Source: Denitrovibrio sp. (GTDB taxonomy: Bacteria; Chrysiogenota; Deferribacteres; Deferribacterales; Geovibrionaceae). From it: a DNA stretch of 64,000 nucleotides. Below the pieces are notes generated by a model. That model did not search any database, was not told the origin of the DNA, and saw only the letters and a program-made list of their open reading frames with translations. The stretch's first letter is position 1, and every line of letters begins with the position of its first letter. Below, piece by piece: positions 36,681 to 46,192 of this stretch. Location of the stretch: positions 91,260 through 155,259 of the forward strand of contig PKTM01000020.1 of the NCBI GenBank assembly GCA_002869145.1, in the 5' to 3' direction. Both the position numbers and the translations under genes were made by a program.

Positions 36681-37436
36681 ATGGATTTGTATGTACTTAA
36701 ACTAATAGCACTTTTTGCTGCCGGGTTTGTTTCCGCAATAATAAACACTATTGCCGGCGGTGGATCTTTTCTAACCGTGCCTCTTCTTATATTTATGGGG
36801 CTTCCGCCTACAGTTGCAAACGGTACAAACAGGCTTGGTGTTTTTATGCAGTCGCTTTCGGGGATAAACAAATTCCGATCATACGGTATGTTTCCATTAA
36901 AACTTGGAATCCAGATATCAATCCCGGCAACAGCAGGGGCGCTTGTTGGTGCTTACATGGCTACAATAATAAGTGACGAAATGTTCAGAAAGTACTTTGC
37001 AGTATTTATGGTGCTTATGACCCTTGTAACCTTTTTGAAACCTAAGAAACCTGTTAATTTTAGTGATGTCAAGCTTACCCCTGCCAAGTGGGTGCTTGTG
37101 TATATATTATTCTTTTTTGTTGGTGTGTATGGCGGGTTTATTCAGGCGGGTGTCGGCTTTTTGTTTTTGGCGGCATTTGCTGTTACTGGCGCTGACCTTG
37201 TAACCGGGAACGCTCTTAAGCTTTTTGTGGTCATGGTATTCACATTTTTTGCACTTATCATTTTTATTTACAGCGGAAAGGTTGATTTCTTTCTTGGGTT
37301 CATACTGGCAGCAGGGAGCTCTCTTGGCGCTATTGTCGGGGCTAAGATCTCTGTAAAAAAAGGCGAGAAATTTGTTCGTAAGTTTGTAGTGGTGGCTGTT
37401 ATTACATTTGCTGTTCTTCTGCTTGTTCGCAACTAA
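36681..37436 (+). CDS. TauE/SafE (TSUP) family sulfite/organic anion exporter
   Basis: 251 residues, eight hydrophobic segments. The AGFVSAIINTIAGGGSFLTVP start and the VGVYGGFIQAGVGFLFLAA middle are the two TSUP family signatures, one per repeat. These transporters move sulfite, sulfonates or related anions. No Shine-Dalgarno is obvious before the ATG. It is divergent from the TRAP binding protein; the substrate cannot be assigned. Confidence 0.9.
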   Translation: MDLYVLKLIALFAAGFVSAIINTIAGGGSFLTVPLLIFMGLPPTVANGTNRLGVFMQSLSGINKFRSYGMFPLKLGIQISIPATAGALVGAYMATIISDEMFRKYFAVFMVLMTLVTFLKPKKPVNFSDVKLTPAKWVLVYILFFFVGVYGGFIQAGVGFLFLAAFAVTGADLVTGNALKLFVVMVFTFFALIIFIYSGKVDFFLGFILAAGSSLGAIVGAKISVKKGEKFVRKFVVVAVITFAVLLLVRN

Positions 37437-37484
37437 AGCGGCACAAACTTTCGCCTGTGCCCCGTAAATTTCCTTTCTATCCAC

Positions 37485-37606
37485 ACGACAGATATTTTCT
37501 TCTAATTGAAGGATACATGGAAGTATCCCGCGAAGCGTAAGCGCAGCATGTACTTGTTCATGCGCAGCGTAAAGAAAAAATCTACGACAGATTTTTTCTT
37601 CTAATT
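37485..37606. repeat. Short direct repeats flanking a hairpin in the tauE-cupin gap
   Basis: A 23-bp segment (ACGACAGAT...TTCTAATT) occurs at 37485-37507 and again at 37584-37606 with one mismatch. Between them GCGAAGCGTAAGCGCAGCATG and CATGCGCAGCGTAAAG form an imperfect inverted pair. This looks like a small repetitive extragenic element. Confidence 0.5.
37574..37598. terminator. A/T-stem bidirectional terminator-like hairpin
   Basis: GAAAAAATCT pairs perfectly with AGATTTTTTC around ACGAC, between the convergent TSUP and cupin genes. T-runs occur on both strands. Confidence 0.5.
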
Positions 37607-37608
37607 AA

Positions 37609-37956
37609 TTAGTACTCCCCCACATTAGGCACTATGCATATGAAGCTGAATTCCCCTTTTGTGGTGCTTTTGAACTGGTGCTCAACACCTTTTGGCACAT
37701 AAGAGACAGACCCTTCTTCCACAGGGTGATCTGTGCCGTTCATATGGAGTATCCCTTCGCCTTTTATTATGTAGTTTATATGCGGCCACTCATGTGAGTG
37801 TTTTGGTGTGTTGCCCATATCAGATATTGTGAAAACACGCATGGCATGATCTTCCCAGCCCTCTGCATTCCCTATTGGTACCTGCTTTACAACGTTTAAT
37901 GCTCCCGGTATGTTCATGGGTATTTTTTTAATAAATTTTAAATTATCGACAAACAT
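37609..37956 (-). CDS. Cupin-domain protein
   Basis: 115 residues starting at ATG 37954-37956, which has AAGGAGG 5-6 nt upstream; the frame stays open upstream but without a better start. The double-stranded beta-helix motifs are present: HSHEWPHINYIIKGEGILHM (metal ligands His, His, Glu region) and PKGVEHQFKS (second His). Small single-domain cupins bind a metal and act as sensors or isomerases. It is divergent from the quinone oxidoreductase gene. The specific reaction is unknown. Confidence 0.85.
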   Translation of the reverse strand: MFVDNLKFIKKIPMNIPGALNVVKQVPIGNAEGWEDHAMRVFTISDMGNTPKHSHEWPHINYIIKGEGILHMNGTDHPVEEGSVSYVPKGVEHQFKSTTKGEFSFICIVPNVGEY

Positions 37957-38044
37957 GCTTGCCTCCTTTAATATATGATAATATAAACTAAACTGATGAA
38001 AATGGAAATGTGCAAAGTCACATATTGTTCTTTTAGGAGGAATT

Positions 38045-38992
38045 ATGAAAGCTGTAATGATAAATGAATTCGGTGAGCCTGAAATTATGAAAGTGGTTGA
38101 TGTTGACCAGCCTAAACCACAATCAGACGAAGTTCTTATAAAAGTATCAGGGGCGGGTGTAAACCCTATAGATGCCAAAACCAGAAAAGGCCTTGGCTTT
38201 GTAGCGCAAGCTATCAAAGATTCTATGCCGTGGGTACCGGGATATGATGTCGCAGGTGTAGTCGAAGAGATAGGTTCCGGTGTAACAGAGTTTAAGGTTG
38301 GCGACAGGGTTTTCGGAAGGCTGAACTTTATGACACCAACAGGCGCTTACACAGAATACACTGCAGCTAAAACAGCAGATATTGCCTTAGCACCTGAAAA
38401 TTTAGACTTACTCTACTGTGCAGCCTTGCCCGTTGCGGCAATGACAGCGTGGCAGGGGCTTTTTGATGTAGGTAATGTCAAAGAGGGCGACAGGGTTCTC
38501 ATCCACGCAGGAGCAGGCGGAGTAGGGCATATGGCAGTGCAGTTTGCAAAGATGAAAGGCGCCTATGTCATCTGTACCGCATCAGAGCGAAACAGGTCAT
38601 TTCTTATGGAGATGGGAGCTGACGAGGTTGTAGATTACAAGGCAAATGATTTCACAAAAGTGATAGAGCCTGTTGATTTTATACTGGATAATATGGGCTT
38701 TGAAGTTGGCGAGCGGTCTGTTGATATTCTGAAATCTGATGGTCTTATGGTCACTGTCCCTACCATCACAGCAGAGAGGGTTCAAAAAGCAGGCGAAGCG
38801 CAAAATAAAGCTGTCAAAGGCATTAAAGTACAGACATCTAAGGAAAACCTTGCACAGATAGCCGACATGATAGACAAGGGTCTTGTGCGGGTTTTTGTTT
38901 CAAAGGTATACTCTCTGGCAGAGGCTGTTCAGGCGCACAGAGATATTGAATCCGGCTCCACAAGAGGCAAAATAGTGCTCAGTATAGCTTAG
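38045..38992 (+). CDS. Zinc-independent medium-chain dehydrogenase (quinone oxidoreductase-like)
   Basis: 315 residues, MDR superfamily. GroES-like N-terminal part contains GAGVNPIDAKTRKG and PGYDVAGVVEEIGSGV; the NADP(H) Rossmann part contains the AGAGGVGHMAVQFAKMKGA loop and YSLAEAVQAHRDIESG near the end. The zinc ligands of alcohol dehydrogenases are absent, so an NADPH quinone or enoyl reductase role is likely. AGGAGG precedes the ATG. It overlaps the convergent NapH-like gene by 4 bp. Confidence 0.9.
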   Translation: MKAVMINEFGEPEIMKVVDVDQPKPQSDEVLIKVSGAGVNPIDAKTRKGLGFVAQAIKDSMPWVPGYDVAGVVEEIGSGVTEFKVGDRVFGRLNFMTPTGAYTEYTAAKTADIALAPENLDLLYCAALPVAAMTAWQGLFDVGNVKEGDRVLIHAGAGGVGHMAVQFAKMKGAYVICTASERNRSFLMEMGADEVVDYKANDFTKVIEPVDFILDNMGFEVGERSVDILKSDGLMVTVPTITAERVQKAGEAQNKAVKGIKVQTSKENLAQIADMIDKGLVRVFVSKVYSLAEAVQAHRDIESGSTRGKIVLSIA

Positions 38993-40137
38993 CGAAACTT
39001 CCCTTCGGGGACTTTTGCTCTTCTTCCTTTTGAAAATGTTACTGACTTTGTGGGGCATACTTCTATGCATACTCCGCAGGAGAAGCAGTCTGGGACTGTT
39101 TTTTTGTCCTGTTTTAAAATTGCGTCCATAACTGTTGAAGGGCAGGATAGACTGCATTTTTGGCATGCTATGCAGGTGTCGTAGTTTACTCTTATTTTGA
39201 ATATACTCAGTTTCTCCACCAGCCACCCAACAAACCCGAAAGGGCAAAACAGCAAACACCAGGGTCTGTATGTGAATATGCTGAGGATAAGCATAACAGC
39301 TATAAAAGTTCCTCCGGCAATGCCTAAAACCATCGGTTTAAAAATTTTGAACGGGTCTATTATTTCAAAAAGATCATATGCGAACATAAACGCTGAGAAA
39401 AACATTAAGCCGAAAATAAGCGCTCTGAATGTGTTTGACACCACAAATGGCATTTTATATTGCTGAACCGCTGACGGTTTTGTGTCATTTTTATTGCTGC
39501 CTAATCTGAATATAAAATCCTGAAGTGTTCCGAACTGACACCCCCAAGAGCAGATAAATTTGTTTGCAATCAAAACGGTGAGAAGAAAAACTGAGAGCGC
39601 TATCATTCTTGGTGGAAAAATTGCACCTGCTTTCCCATAAAGATAAACAGCATCCTTTACAGTACCCATAGGGCTTGGGTCTGCGCCCATTATTATCCCG
39701 AATATTAAGAAGGATAAACCGTAGAGCCATTTTCTGTTTGCAGATTTAATTTTCCCCCTGCTAAGCAAAAAGAATGACACACCAAGGAATATGGACCACA
39801 GAGCGAACTTCAGGGGTATTTTGAACCAGTTTTTTGTTTCGTGTTCAGTTTTAAGTGCCAGAGACTTTTTGTATTTAGACTGTAGCTGCTGTACAGAGCC
39901 GAATTCACTAATATTTTTCTGTAGGTCATTTTTATCAGCAAGCCCTAGAAATCCCTTCGCAAATTGACGTTCCATATTGTTGGCGTCAATAAACTGCTGC
40001 ACAGTCATTTGTTCAGTAATTTTTAGTGAGAAATTATCTGGCAGTTTTTCAGGTTTTCCTCCCCAGATAGAGGCAGAGAAAGCAGATAGTGCAACCACAA
40101 CGATAACAGTGGCAGCAAATTTAAGAAAACTGTTCAT
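38989..40137 (-). CDS. NapH/NosR-like membrane ferredoxin protein
   Basis: 382 residues. A signal-like segment leads to a periplasmic ~100-residue part, then membrane helices with FICSWGCQFGTLQDF and CLLFCPFGFVGWL, the CxxxCP-like loops of the NapH/NosR/CcoG group. At the C-terminus are two [4Fe-4S] clusters (CIACQKCSLSCP, CFSCGVCIEVCP). Such proteins pass electrons from the quinol pool to periplasmic reductases. The extra N-terminal periplasmic part is not typical of NapH. The next upstream gene, another ferredoxin protein, is 38 bp away on the same strand, suggesting a redox pair. Confidence 0.85.
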   Translation of the reverse strand: MNSFLKFAATVIVVVALSAFSASIWGGKPEKLPDNFSLKITEQMTVQQFIDANNMERQFAKGFLGLADKNDLQKNISEFGSVQQLQSKYKKSLALKTEHETKNWFKIPLKFALWSIFLGVSFFLLSRGKIKSANRKWLYGLSFLIFGIIMGADPSPMGTVKDAVYLYGKAGAIFPPRMIALSVFLLTVLIANKFICSWGCQFGTLQDFIFRLGSNKNDTKPSAVQQYKMPFVVSNTFRALIFGLMFFSAFMFAYDLFEIIDPFKIFKPMVLGIAGGTFIAVMLILSIFTYRPWCLLFCPFGFVGWLVEKLSIFKIRVNYDTCIACQKCSLSCPSTVMDAILKQDKKTVPDCFSCGVCIEVCPTKSVTFSKGRRAKVPEGKFR

Positions 40138-40175
40138 AACAGCACCTATATAGTGAGAATATGTTCTTTATCCCA

Positions 40176-41465
40176 CTATACAGAACGTGTGTTGCTTTTT
40201 TCAATAAGTTTTAATAAATATCTTGATTTTACCTGTTCGGTAGCCATAATTTTTTTCACAGGCGGCAGATTCAGTATTGCGCCCAAAACAGCTGCCATGG
40301 CTCTGTGTGAAAACATCGCTCTGTTGTCAAAGATGAGATCCTGCAGGTTCCCCCTGTCAACAGCCATCATGACAGTTTTATGTACACCGTCCACAGGAGT
40401 TATTACTCTTTTTTCACGGCTTTTCAGGCTCATAGCGTCCACACTGCACCCACGAAGGCAAACCCCGCAGCCGATACAGGTTCTCTCGTCTAGTTTCGCT
40501 TTCTTACGTTTTGGCTTGTGCGGGTCATTGGCTGAGACCATTGTCATAGATTCTATAGGGCAAAGTTCTGCGCATTTACCGCATCCGGTACATTTGTTTT
40601 CGTCAATCTGCGGAATGAAGTTCGAAGAGTGCACTGGGTTCATAATCCCAAATTTTCTGGCGGCTATCAGAGCTTCACAGCAGCACCCACAGCAATTACA
40701 GATAAAACTGACTTCCTGCTGTGAATTTTCGCCAAACTGTACGAGGTTCTGTTCATAGGCTTTATCAAGCAGATCCATGCATTCGCTGATGTCAACCTGT
40801 CTGGCGAAACCATGACGAATAAGGGATGCACCCACATTGTTGAACGTCATGCATATGTCCATCTCAGCATCGCAAGCTTTGTTCATATGCTCCATTTTGT
40901 GACGGCAGTAACACATGCTTATGCCAATATGCGAGGCGGTCTTTATAACCTCTGTGGCTCGCTCATAATCGTATACGTATAGGTTGTTGTCTTCTGAGAG
41001 CATAGTTTCATTTACAAAAGTCCTGCCAAGCTGTGTTTCGCCGTTTACAAAGAGGTTTTTAATAAAATCCTCTTCCACATTCATGTATTGATGAAATAGT
41101 TTTCCCAGAAGCTCCTGGTCTATGTCGCCTCTGGTGCGCATCATAGAAAACTCAAAAAAACCAGCCATAGGGGGCGGGAGAATGTAATATGTCTCGTCAC
41201 CTTCAATAATGTCTAAAAGCAGAACCCTGCTGGCAAGCGCCTCAAGCTGTTTTCTGGCGTCAGCCTCATTCATTTTCCAAATGACTGCTGCGGTTTTTGG
41301 TGTAAATGGTTTTATAGGAAGCTGGGCTATCAGCGCTGCCTCCTTCTCTGTCATTAAAATAGAAAGTATTTTAAAAAGTGTCTCAGAAGGGGGAGCCCCC
41401 AGCGGGAACCTGTTGATCCTTTCTGCTAGCTCGCTGTATCCTCTTTTTGCTGTTAAATGTGCCAT
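40176..41465 (-). CDS. 4Fe-4S ferredoxin-type protein with N-terminal winged-helix-like region
   Basis: 429 residues. Residues 1-130 look like helical/winged-helix (TEKEAALIAQLPIKPFTPKT). The middle has a Cys-rich region (CYCRHKMEH, CDAEMDIC, CNCCGCCC) and the C-terminus two classical clusters (CTGCGKCAELCP, CIGCGVCLRGC). It could be an electron-transfer partner of the downstream NapH-like protein, perhaps a redox sensor. The CNCCGCCC cluster is dense enough to bind a further Fe-S or metal centre. I cannot name the substrate or complex. Confidence 0.8.
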   Translation of the reverse strand: MAHLTAKRGYSELAERINRFPLGAPPSETLFKILSILMTEKEAALIAQLPIKPFTPKTAAVIWKMNEADARKQLEALASRVLLLDIIEGDETYYILPPPMAGFFEFSMMRTRGDIDQELLGKLFHQYMNVEEDFIKNLFVNGETQLGRTFVNETMLSEDNNLYVYDYERATEVIKTASHIGISMCYCRHKMEHMNKACDAEMDICMTFNNVGASLIRHGFARQVDISECMDLLDKAYEQNLVQFGENSQQEVSFICNCCGCCCEALIAARKFGIMNPVHSSNFIPQIDENKCTGCGKCAELCPIESMTMVSANDPHKPKRKKAKLDERTCIGCGVCLRGCSVDAMSLKSREKRVITPVDGVHKTVMMAVDRGNLQDLIFDNRAMFSHRAMAAVLGAILNLPPVKKIMATEQVKSRYLLKLIEKSNTRSV

Positions 41466-41638
41466 AACTTCACCAGTAACATTATAATCTTTATAATAAT
41501 TGTAACAGAATTATTTTGGTTTTGAGGGCTGTAAACTGTATTTTTTTCTTAAAAAGAAAAATATCTCTTTTCTTATTACTAAAACTAGTGAATACTGTAC
41601 GGCTTTTACTTTTAGAACTTTAGGAGCCGAAAAAAATT

Positions 41639-43477
41639 ATGTCAAAAGTGAATAACGATAGATTAAGAAATATTGCTATCATAGCCCACGTTGACCACGG
41701 CAAGACCACGCTGGTGTATGCCATGTTCAAACAGAGCGGACTTTTCCGCGCAGAGCAGGAAGTTGACGACAGACTTATGGACAGTATGGATCTTGAGCGT
41801 GAGAGAGGTATCACCATCTCCGCAAAGAACTGTTCTGTGGTTTGGGACAATACTAAGATAAACATTCTGGATACACCCGGACACGCAGATTTCGGAGGTG
41901 AGGTTGAGCGTGCACTGTCTATGGTTGACGGAGCAATACTTCTTGTAGATGCTTCGGAAGGTCCACTCCCTCAGACACGATTTGTTCTGGGCAAGGCTTT
42001 CGAGGCCGGGCTGAAGATTATCGTGGTGATAAACAAAATCGACAGGCAAGATGCCCGTATTGATGAGGTTCTGAACGAAATATACGATCTCTTCATAGAC
42101 CTGGGTGCTGATGATGAGCAGATAGAGTTCCCAGTTTTTTATGCTATAGGCAAGCTTGGAATATGCAAAAAAGAGCTGGAAGATGAAGGTAAAGACCTGA
42201 AACCTCTCTTTGACGCTATTGTAAAAGAGGTTCCCGGACCTCAATATAATGAAGAAGAGCCTTTTCAGATGCTTGTGAGCGATCTGGGTTACTCAGACTA
42301 TCTCGGCAGACTTGCCATTGGCAAGGTTATCAACGGCTCCGCCAAATCTAATGAAACTCTTGTGCGTATGGGCCCTGATGGTCTTAAACAAAACCTGCGT
42401 GTTTCAAAACTTCAGATTTACGAAGGGATGAGAATGCAGGAGGTCACTGAGGCTGAATCAGGAGAAATAATTGTTCTCTCTGGTGTGGATGATATCCTCA
42501 TAGGCGACACTATTTGTACAAAGGATGCCCCGAAAGCACTGCCACGTATTACAGTGGATGAGCCTACGGTCTCTATGCAGTTTTTCCCTAACACAGGACC
42601 GCTTTCCGGTCAGGAAGGGAAACTTGTACAGTCGAACCGTATCAAAGAGAGACTTATAAAAGAGACCCTCCAGAACGTTGCTATAAAAGTTGAGGAATCA
42701 GAAGACAGAGACAGCTTTATGGTTAAAGGGAGAGGGGAATTTCAGATGGCTATCATCCTTGAAACCATGAGACGTGAAGGGTTCGAAGTTTGTGTTGGCC
42801 GTCCTCAGGTTATTTTCAAAGAGATAGACGGTGTTGTTTGCGAACCTATCGAACAGCTCTTTATAGACTGTGAGGATATTTTTGTGGGCGTTATCACTGA
42901 GAAACTCTCTATTCGTAAAGGACGTATGACAAACCTTATAAACAACGGTACAGGGCGTGCTAGACTAGAGTTTTCCATCCCGTCCAGAGGGCTTATCGGA
43001 TACAGAGACGAATTCCTCTCCGATACAAAAGGTACTGGTATAATGAACTCCCTATTGTCCGGTTACGAACCACACCGCGGCGAAATACCTTCAAGATTCA
43101 CCGGTTCCATCGTGTCTGATAGATCAGGTAAAGGGGTAGGCTACGGTCTTTTCCATCTCGAACCAAGAGGCGAGCTTTTTATCAGACCAGGTGATGTTGT
43201 TTACGAGGGGATGGTTATAGGGTCATACAACAAAGATAACGACCTGAACGCAAACCCGTGTAAAGAGAAGAAACAGACAAATGTGCGTGCCTCCGGAAAG
43301 GATGAAGCGCTGAAACTGACACCTGTTACTCCTATGACACTGGAGAAAGCAATACACTTTATAGCAGATGACGAACTAGTGGAGGTTACTCCTAAAAACA
43401 TTCGTATGCGTAAAAAAATGCTTTCCCAGCAGGAAAGACACACAATGCGTAACAAAAAGTTCTCCGGCAAACTTTAA
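41639..43477 (+). CDS. typA: TypA/BipA ribosome-associated GTPase
   Basis: 612 residues: the translational GTPase P-loop AHVDHGKTTL (G1), RGITI (G2), DTPGHADFGGEV (G3), NKID (G4), then domains II, III, V and the BipA-specific C-terminus. BipA binds 70S ribosomes and supports 50S assembly and stress or low-temperature growth. AGGAG is about 12 nt before the ATG, slightly long. Monocistronic; followed by the 107-bp tandem repeat. Confidence 0.97.
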   Translation: MSKVNNDRLRNIAIIAHVDHGKTTLVYAMFKQSGLFRAEQEVDDRLMDSMDLERERGITISAKNCSVVWDNTKINILDTPGHADFGGEVERALSMVDGAILLVDASEGPLPQTRFVLGKAFEAGLKIIVVINKIDRQDARIDEVLNEIYDLFIDLGADDEQIEFPVFYAIGKLGICKKELEDEGKDLKPLFDAIVKEVPGPQYNEEEPFQMLVSDLGYSDYLGRLAIGKVINGSAKSNETLVRMGPDGLKQNLRVSKLQIYEGMRMQEVTEAESGEIIVLSGVDDILIGDTICTKDAPKALPRITVDEPTVSMQFFPNTGPLSGQEGKLVQSNRIKERLIKETLQNVAIKVEESEDRDSFMVKGRGEFQMAIILETMRREGFEVCVGRPQVIFKEIDGVVCEPIEQLFIDCEDIFVGVITEKLSIRKGRMTNLINNGTGRARLEFSIPSRGLIGYRDEFLSDTKGTGIMNSLLSGYEPHRGEIPSRFTGSIVSDRSGKGVGYGLFHLEPRGELFIRPGDVVYEGMVIGSYNKDNDLNANPCKEKKQTNVRASGKDEALKLTPVTPMTLEKAIHFIADDELVEVTPKNIRMRKKMLSQQERHTMRNKKFSGKL

Positions 43478-43480
43478 TCA

Positions 43481-43694
43481 CAAGACTTTGACCGCATTTC
43501 GCCCTGCCTTATTTCAGGCGCTCCCGCAGGTCACTTAAAGATAAAACATCATAGGGGCATGTACGCAGGTACGCGCCCTTTTTTATTCAAGACTTTGACC
43601 GCATTTCGCCCTGCCTTATTTCAGGCGCTCCCGCAGGTCACTTAAAGATAAAACGTCATAGGGGCATGTACGTAGGTACGTGCCCTTTTTTATG
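43481..43694 (+). repeat. 107-bp tandem duplication carrying two terminator-like hairpins
   Basis: Two near-identical copies (43481-43587 and 43588-43694) start CAAGACTTTGACCGCATTTC. Each ends in a hairpin followed by six T: copy 1 GGGCATGTAC-gcag-GTACGCGCCC, copy 2 GGGCATGTAC-gtag-GTACGTGCCC. Copy 2's hairpin pairs better. The gap 43478-43786 has nothing else of note. Confidence 0.88.
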
Positions 43695-43786
43695 GAAATG
43701 TCAAATTATGGTGACATAGTCATTTTCACGTGCGATATCCTTCGTAAAGGTTATAATATTAATAAGACCTTAATACGGGGGTAGAT

Positions 43787-44185
43787 ATGCCGCATCTTCA
43801 ATTCGATATAAATATCAAAGCAAATGACGACGACAAGATATTCTTCAGCGAAAAGATAAAGGCACTTTTTTCCGAAGTTATGGGGACCGGCACCGAGCAC
43901 ATCAGCATATCCATAAGAGAACATGGTACATTCAACCTTTTCATAGGCAGGGTGAAGGATAATACAGAGGGGGTGGCTCTGGTTAATGCCGATATTCGGG
44001 AAGGGCGCGAACTTATTAAAAGGCGCAAACTGGCACTCGGTTTTATGGGGATTATCTATGACGTGTGGAATATACCGCACCAGAATATATATGTCACATT
44101 CACCGAGCACAAAGGCGAGGATTTCCATCTGCATGAGCGCTACCTCTCTTCTTGGGAGGATGGAGAAGATCCTTTAAATGACTGA
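43787..44185 (+). CDS. Tautomerase/MIF-superfamily protein
   Basis: 132 residues starting MPHLQFDINI, where Pro2 would be the catalytic N-terminal proline of the tautomerase superfamily. The beta-alpha-beta pattern repeats: a HISISIREHGT strand, a helix and NIYVTFTEHKGEDFHLH. Members isomerise keto-enol substrates; the native substrate is usually unknown. A GGGG-containing leader precedes the ATG. Convergent with the SDR gene. Confidence 0.75.
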   Translation: MPHLQFDINIKANDDDKIFFSEKIKALFSEVMGTGTEHISISIREHGTFNLFIGRVKDNTEGVALVNADIREGRELIKRRKLALGFMGIIYDVWNIPHQNIYVTFTEHKGEDFHLHERYLSSWEDGEDPLND

Positions 44186-44210
44186 AAAAAATAGAATTTA
44201 GTTTTTTACG

Positions 44211-45653
44211 CTACTGTTTTGAAAATTCATCTGCACCTTTGATGATGTCGTCCAGCATCTTTTTGAAAATCAGTTTGTGAAACGGCAGCATTGCGTACCA
44301 GTAAAGTCTGCCTGTAACACCTTTCGGATAAAAGAATGCAGTTTGTATCATGTATCCGTCTATGATCTGAAACTCAAGCCATGCTGATCCGGGAACTTTC
44401 ATCTGTGCTGAAAGCAGAAGTCTTTTATTTGGAATAACATCAACAACCTTCCAGAAATCGAGTGAATCACCCACACGAAGTTCCAGCGAGTCTCTTCTGC
44501 CTCTGTTTATCCCCACACCGCCGAATATTTTGTCAGTAAAACCTCTTATCTGCCAAAGTACGTCATATGCCCCCCAGCCTTTTTCACCACCGATGGAGCA
44601 GACACTTTTAAAAAGAGCCTCTTTAGAATATCCCTCTGTTTCTTCGGTATATCGGTCTTTGAAAACTGCTTTTGAGATGTCGTGAACAAAGGGTACATCG
44701 CAAACTTTGCCGTCACTGGAATCGCACCAGCTGCTAATTACCTGTCGATTATGTATGTCATCTATAGCTTTTAAAAAGCTTTCTTCATAGCTTTCAGGGT
44801 GTATCTCCGGGAAATATTTTTGCGCATTATCATTAAGTTTTATTGTTTCGCTGGAAAGACCCGCTACAAGGGCTTTTGCCACAGAAAAGTTCACAGGGGA
44901 GAAGAGTATAAGCCAGTATGATGAGAACTTTGGCGAAAGAACGGGGACTTTGAAAATGTGCCTGTTTAGCCCCATAAGCTTTGCGCCTCTCAGTATCATT
45001 TCTTTAAAGCTCATCACTTCTGCGCCTATATCTACTATAAGCGTATCTTTGTCATTGCAGAATGAGCTTTTGCCTGCTGTTTGAAGGTATTTTATAACGT
45101 CATCCACCCCAATGGGTTCAGTTTTTGTATCAACCCACTGAGGGGTTATCATAGCGGGGAGCTTCTGGCAGATGTTTCTTATTATCTCAAAACCCGCACT
45201 GCCTGAGCCTACTATAACACCTGCACGGAAGATGATTGTCTGTATCTTTTCAGGTTTAGCTGATAGAACCTGGCCAGTTTCCATACGGCTTTTCAAGTGC
45301 TTGCTTGCTGTTGAAATGTCGCCCAGACCGCCCAGATAAATTATCTTTTTGACTCCGGCATCAATGCAGGCATCACGAAAGAGTTCTGCGCTTTTTTTAT
45401 CCATGTCCTCAAAATCGCCGTCTTTACCCATGGAGTGGATCAGGTAATAGGCAGTGTGAATGTCTTTGAGCGCTTCGGCCATCTTGTCCGAGTCGAAAGT
45501 GGAGCCTTCGGTTATTTCGCAGGCCTGTGTTATAGGTCGCTCCAGTTTTGCCTTGTTGCGCACAAAAACACGGATATCAGCACCGTCTTCTATCATAGAG
45601 TAAATAAGTCTTCTGCCAATATATCCGGTGGCTCCGGTGATTAGTATTTTCAT
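44211..45653 (-). CDS. Extended SDR NAD(P)-binding protein with C-terminal DUF2867
   Basis: 480 residues. The N-terminal Rossmann motif GATGYIGRRL is at 7-16, with IYLGGLGD further on and typical NmrA/extended-SDR features. The C-terminal ~170 residues (from about GGEKGWGAYDVLW) with RDSLELRVGDSLDFWKV are the DUF2867 domain, related to SRPBCC-like folds. The fusion is common and its substrate unknown. Divergent from the GIY-YIG gene 40 bp away. Confidence 0.85.
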   Translation of the reverse strand: MKILITGATGYIGRRLIYSMIEDGADIRVFVRNKAKLERPITQACEITEGSTFDSDKMAEALKDIHTAYYLIHSMGKDGDFEDMDKKSAELFRDACIDAGVKKIIYLGGLGDISTASKHLKSRMETGQVLSAKPEKIQTIIFRAGVIVGSGSAGFEIIRNICQKLPAMITPQWVDTKTEPIGVDDVIKYLQTAGKSSFCNDKDTLIVDIGAEVMSFKEMILRGAKLMGLNRHIFKVPVLSPKFSSYWLILFSPVNFSVAKALVAGLSSETIKLNDNAQKYFPEIHPESYEESFLKAIDDIHNRQVISSWCDSSDGKVCDVPFVHDISKAVFKDRYTEETEGYSKEALFKSVCSIGGEKGWGAYDVLWQIRGFTDKIFGGVGINRGRRDSLELRVGDSLDFWKVVDVIPNKRLLLSAQMKVPGSAWLEFQIIDGYMIQTAFFYPKGVTGRLYWYAMLPFHKLIFKKMLDDIIKGADEFSKQ

Positions 45654-45692
45654 AGTTTTATTGTATAAGATTTACTGATAAAATGATCAGTT

Positions 45693-46115
45693 ATGATAAT
45701 AAAATCTGAAGATATAACATCTGAAAAAGGTGTTTATGTGCTGTTTCTGATGTGCACTAAAAAGGCTGAAGTGAGGGTTGGCTGCATTGGCAGGATATCC
45801 TTAAAAGAAGGAATATATGCTTATGTAGGTAGCGCATACGGTGGCGGAGGTATCAGGAAAAGGGTTTCCAGACACCTGAGAACAAATAAGAAATGCCGAT
45901 GGCACATAGATTACATAAGACGGCACATGAGCTTCTGTGGGCTTTGGGTTACTACAGCGGGCTCAGAGATGGAACACAGGATTGCCGATATGTTTTTAAA
46001 GAGCGGTGCTACTGTGCCGATGAAAGGTTTCGGAGCAAGTGACTGCAGGTGTGAAAGCCACCTTTTTTACATGAGAGCAGTGCCTGAACCGCCTGTTGGT
46101 ATTGCTGTAGTATGA
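45693..46115 (+). CDS. GIY-YIG-like nuclease family protein (DUF123)
   Basis: 140 residues. GVYVLFL and IYAYVGSAYGGGGIRKRVSRHL form the GIY-YIG-like core with the usual Arg, and the family-typical RWHIDYIR follows. The Cys/His pattern SDCRCESHLFY near the end is usual in this group. Function is not established; a DNA or RNA repair role has been suggested for relatives. Confidence 0.85.
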   Translation: MIIKSEDITSEKGVYVLFLMCTKKAEVRVGCIGRISLKEGIYAYVGSAYGGGGIRKRVSRHLRTNKKCRWHIDYIRRHMSFCGLWVTTAGSEMEHRIADMFLKSGATVPMKGFGASDCRCESHLFYMRAVPEPPVGIAVV

Positions 46116-46192
46116 TTGGTACTGAAATAATTAAGTATTGAAATTATATCTTTATCAGGTATCATTAGTCTCAAATTTGAACAGGTGAATCT

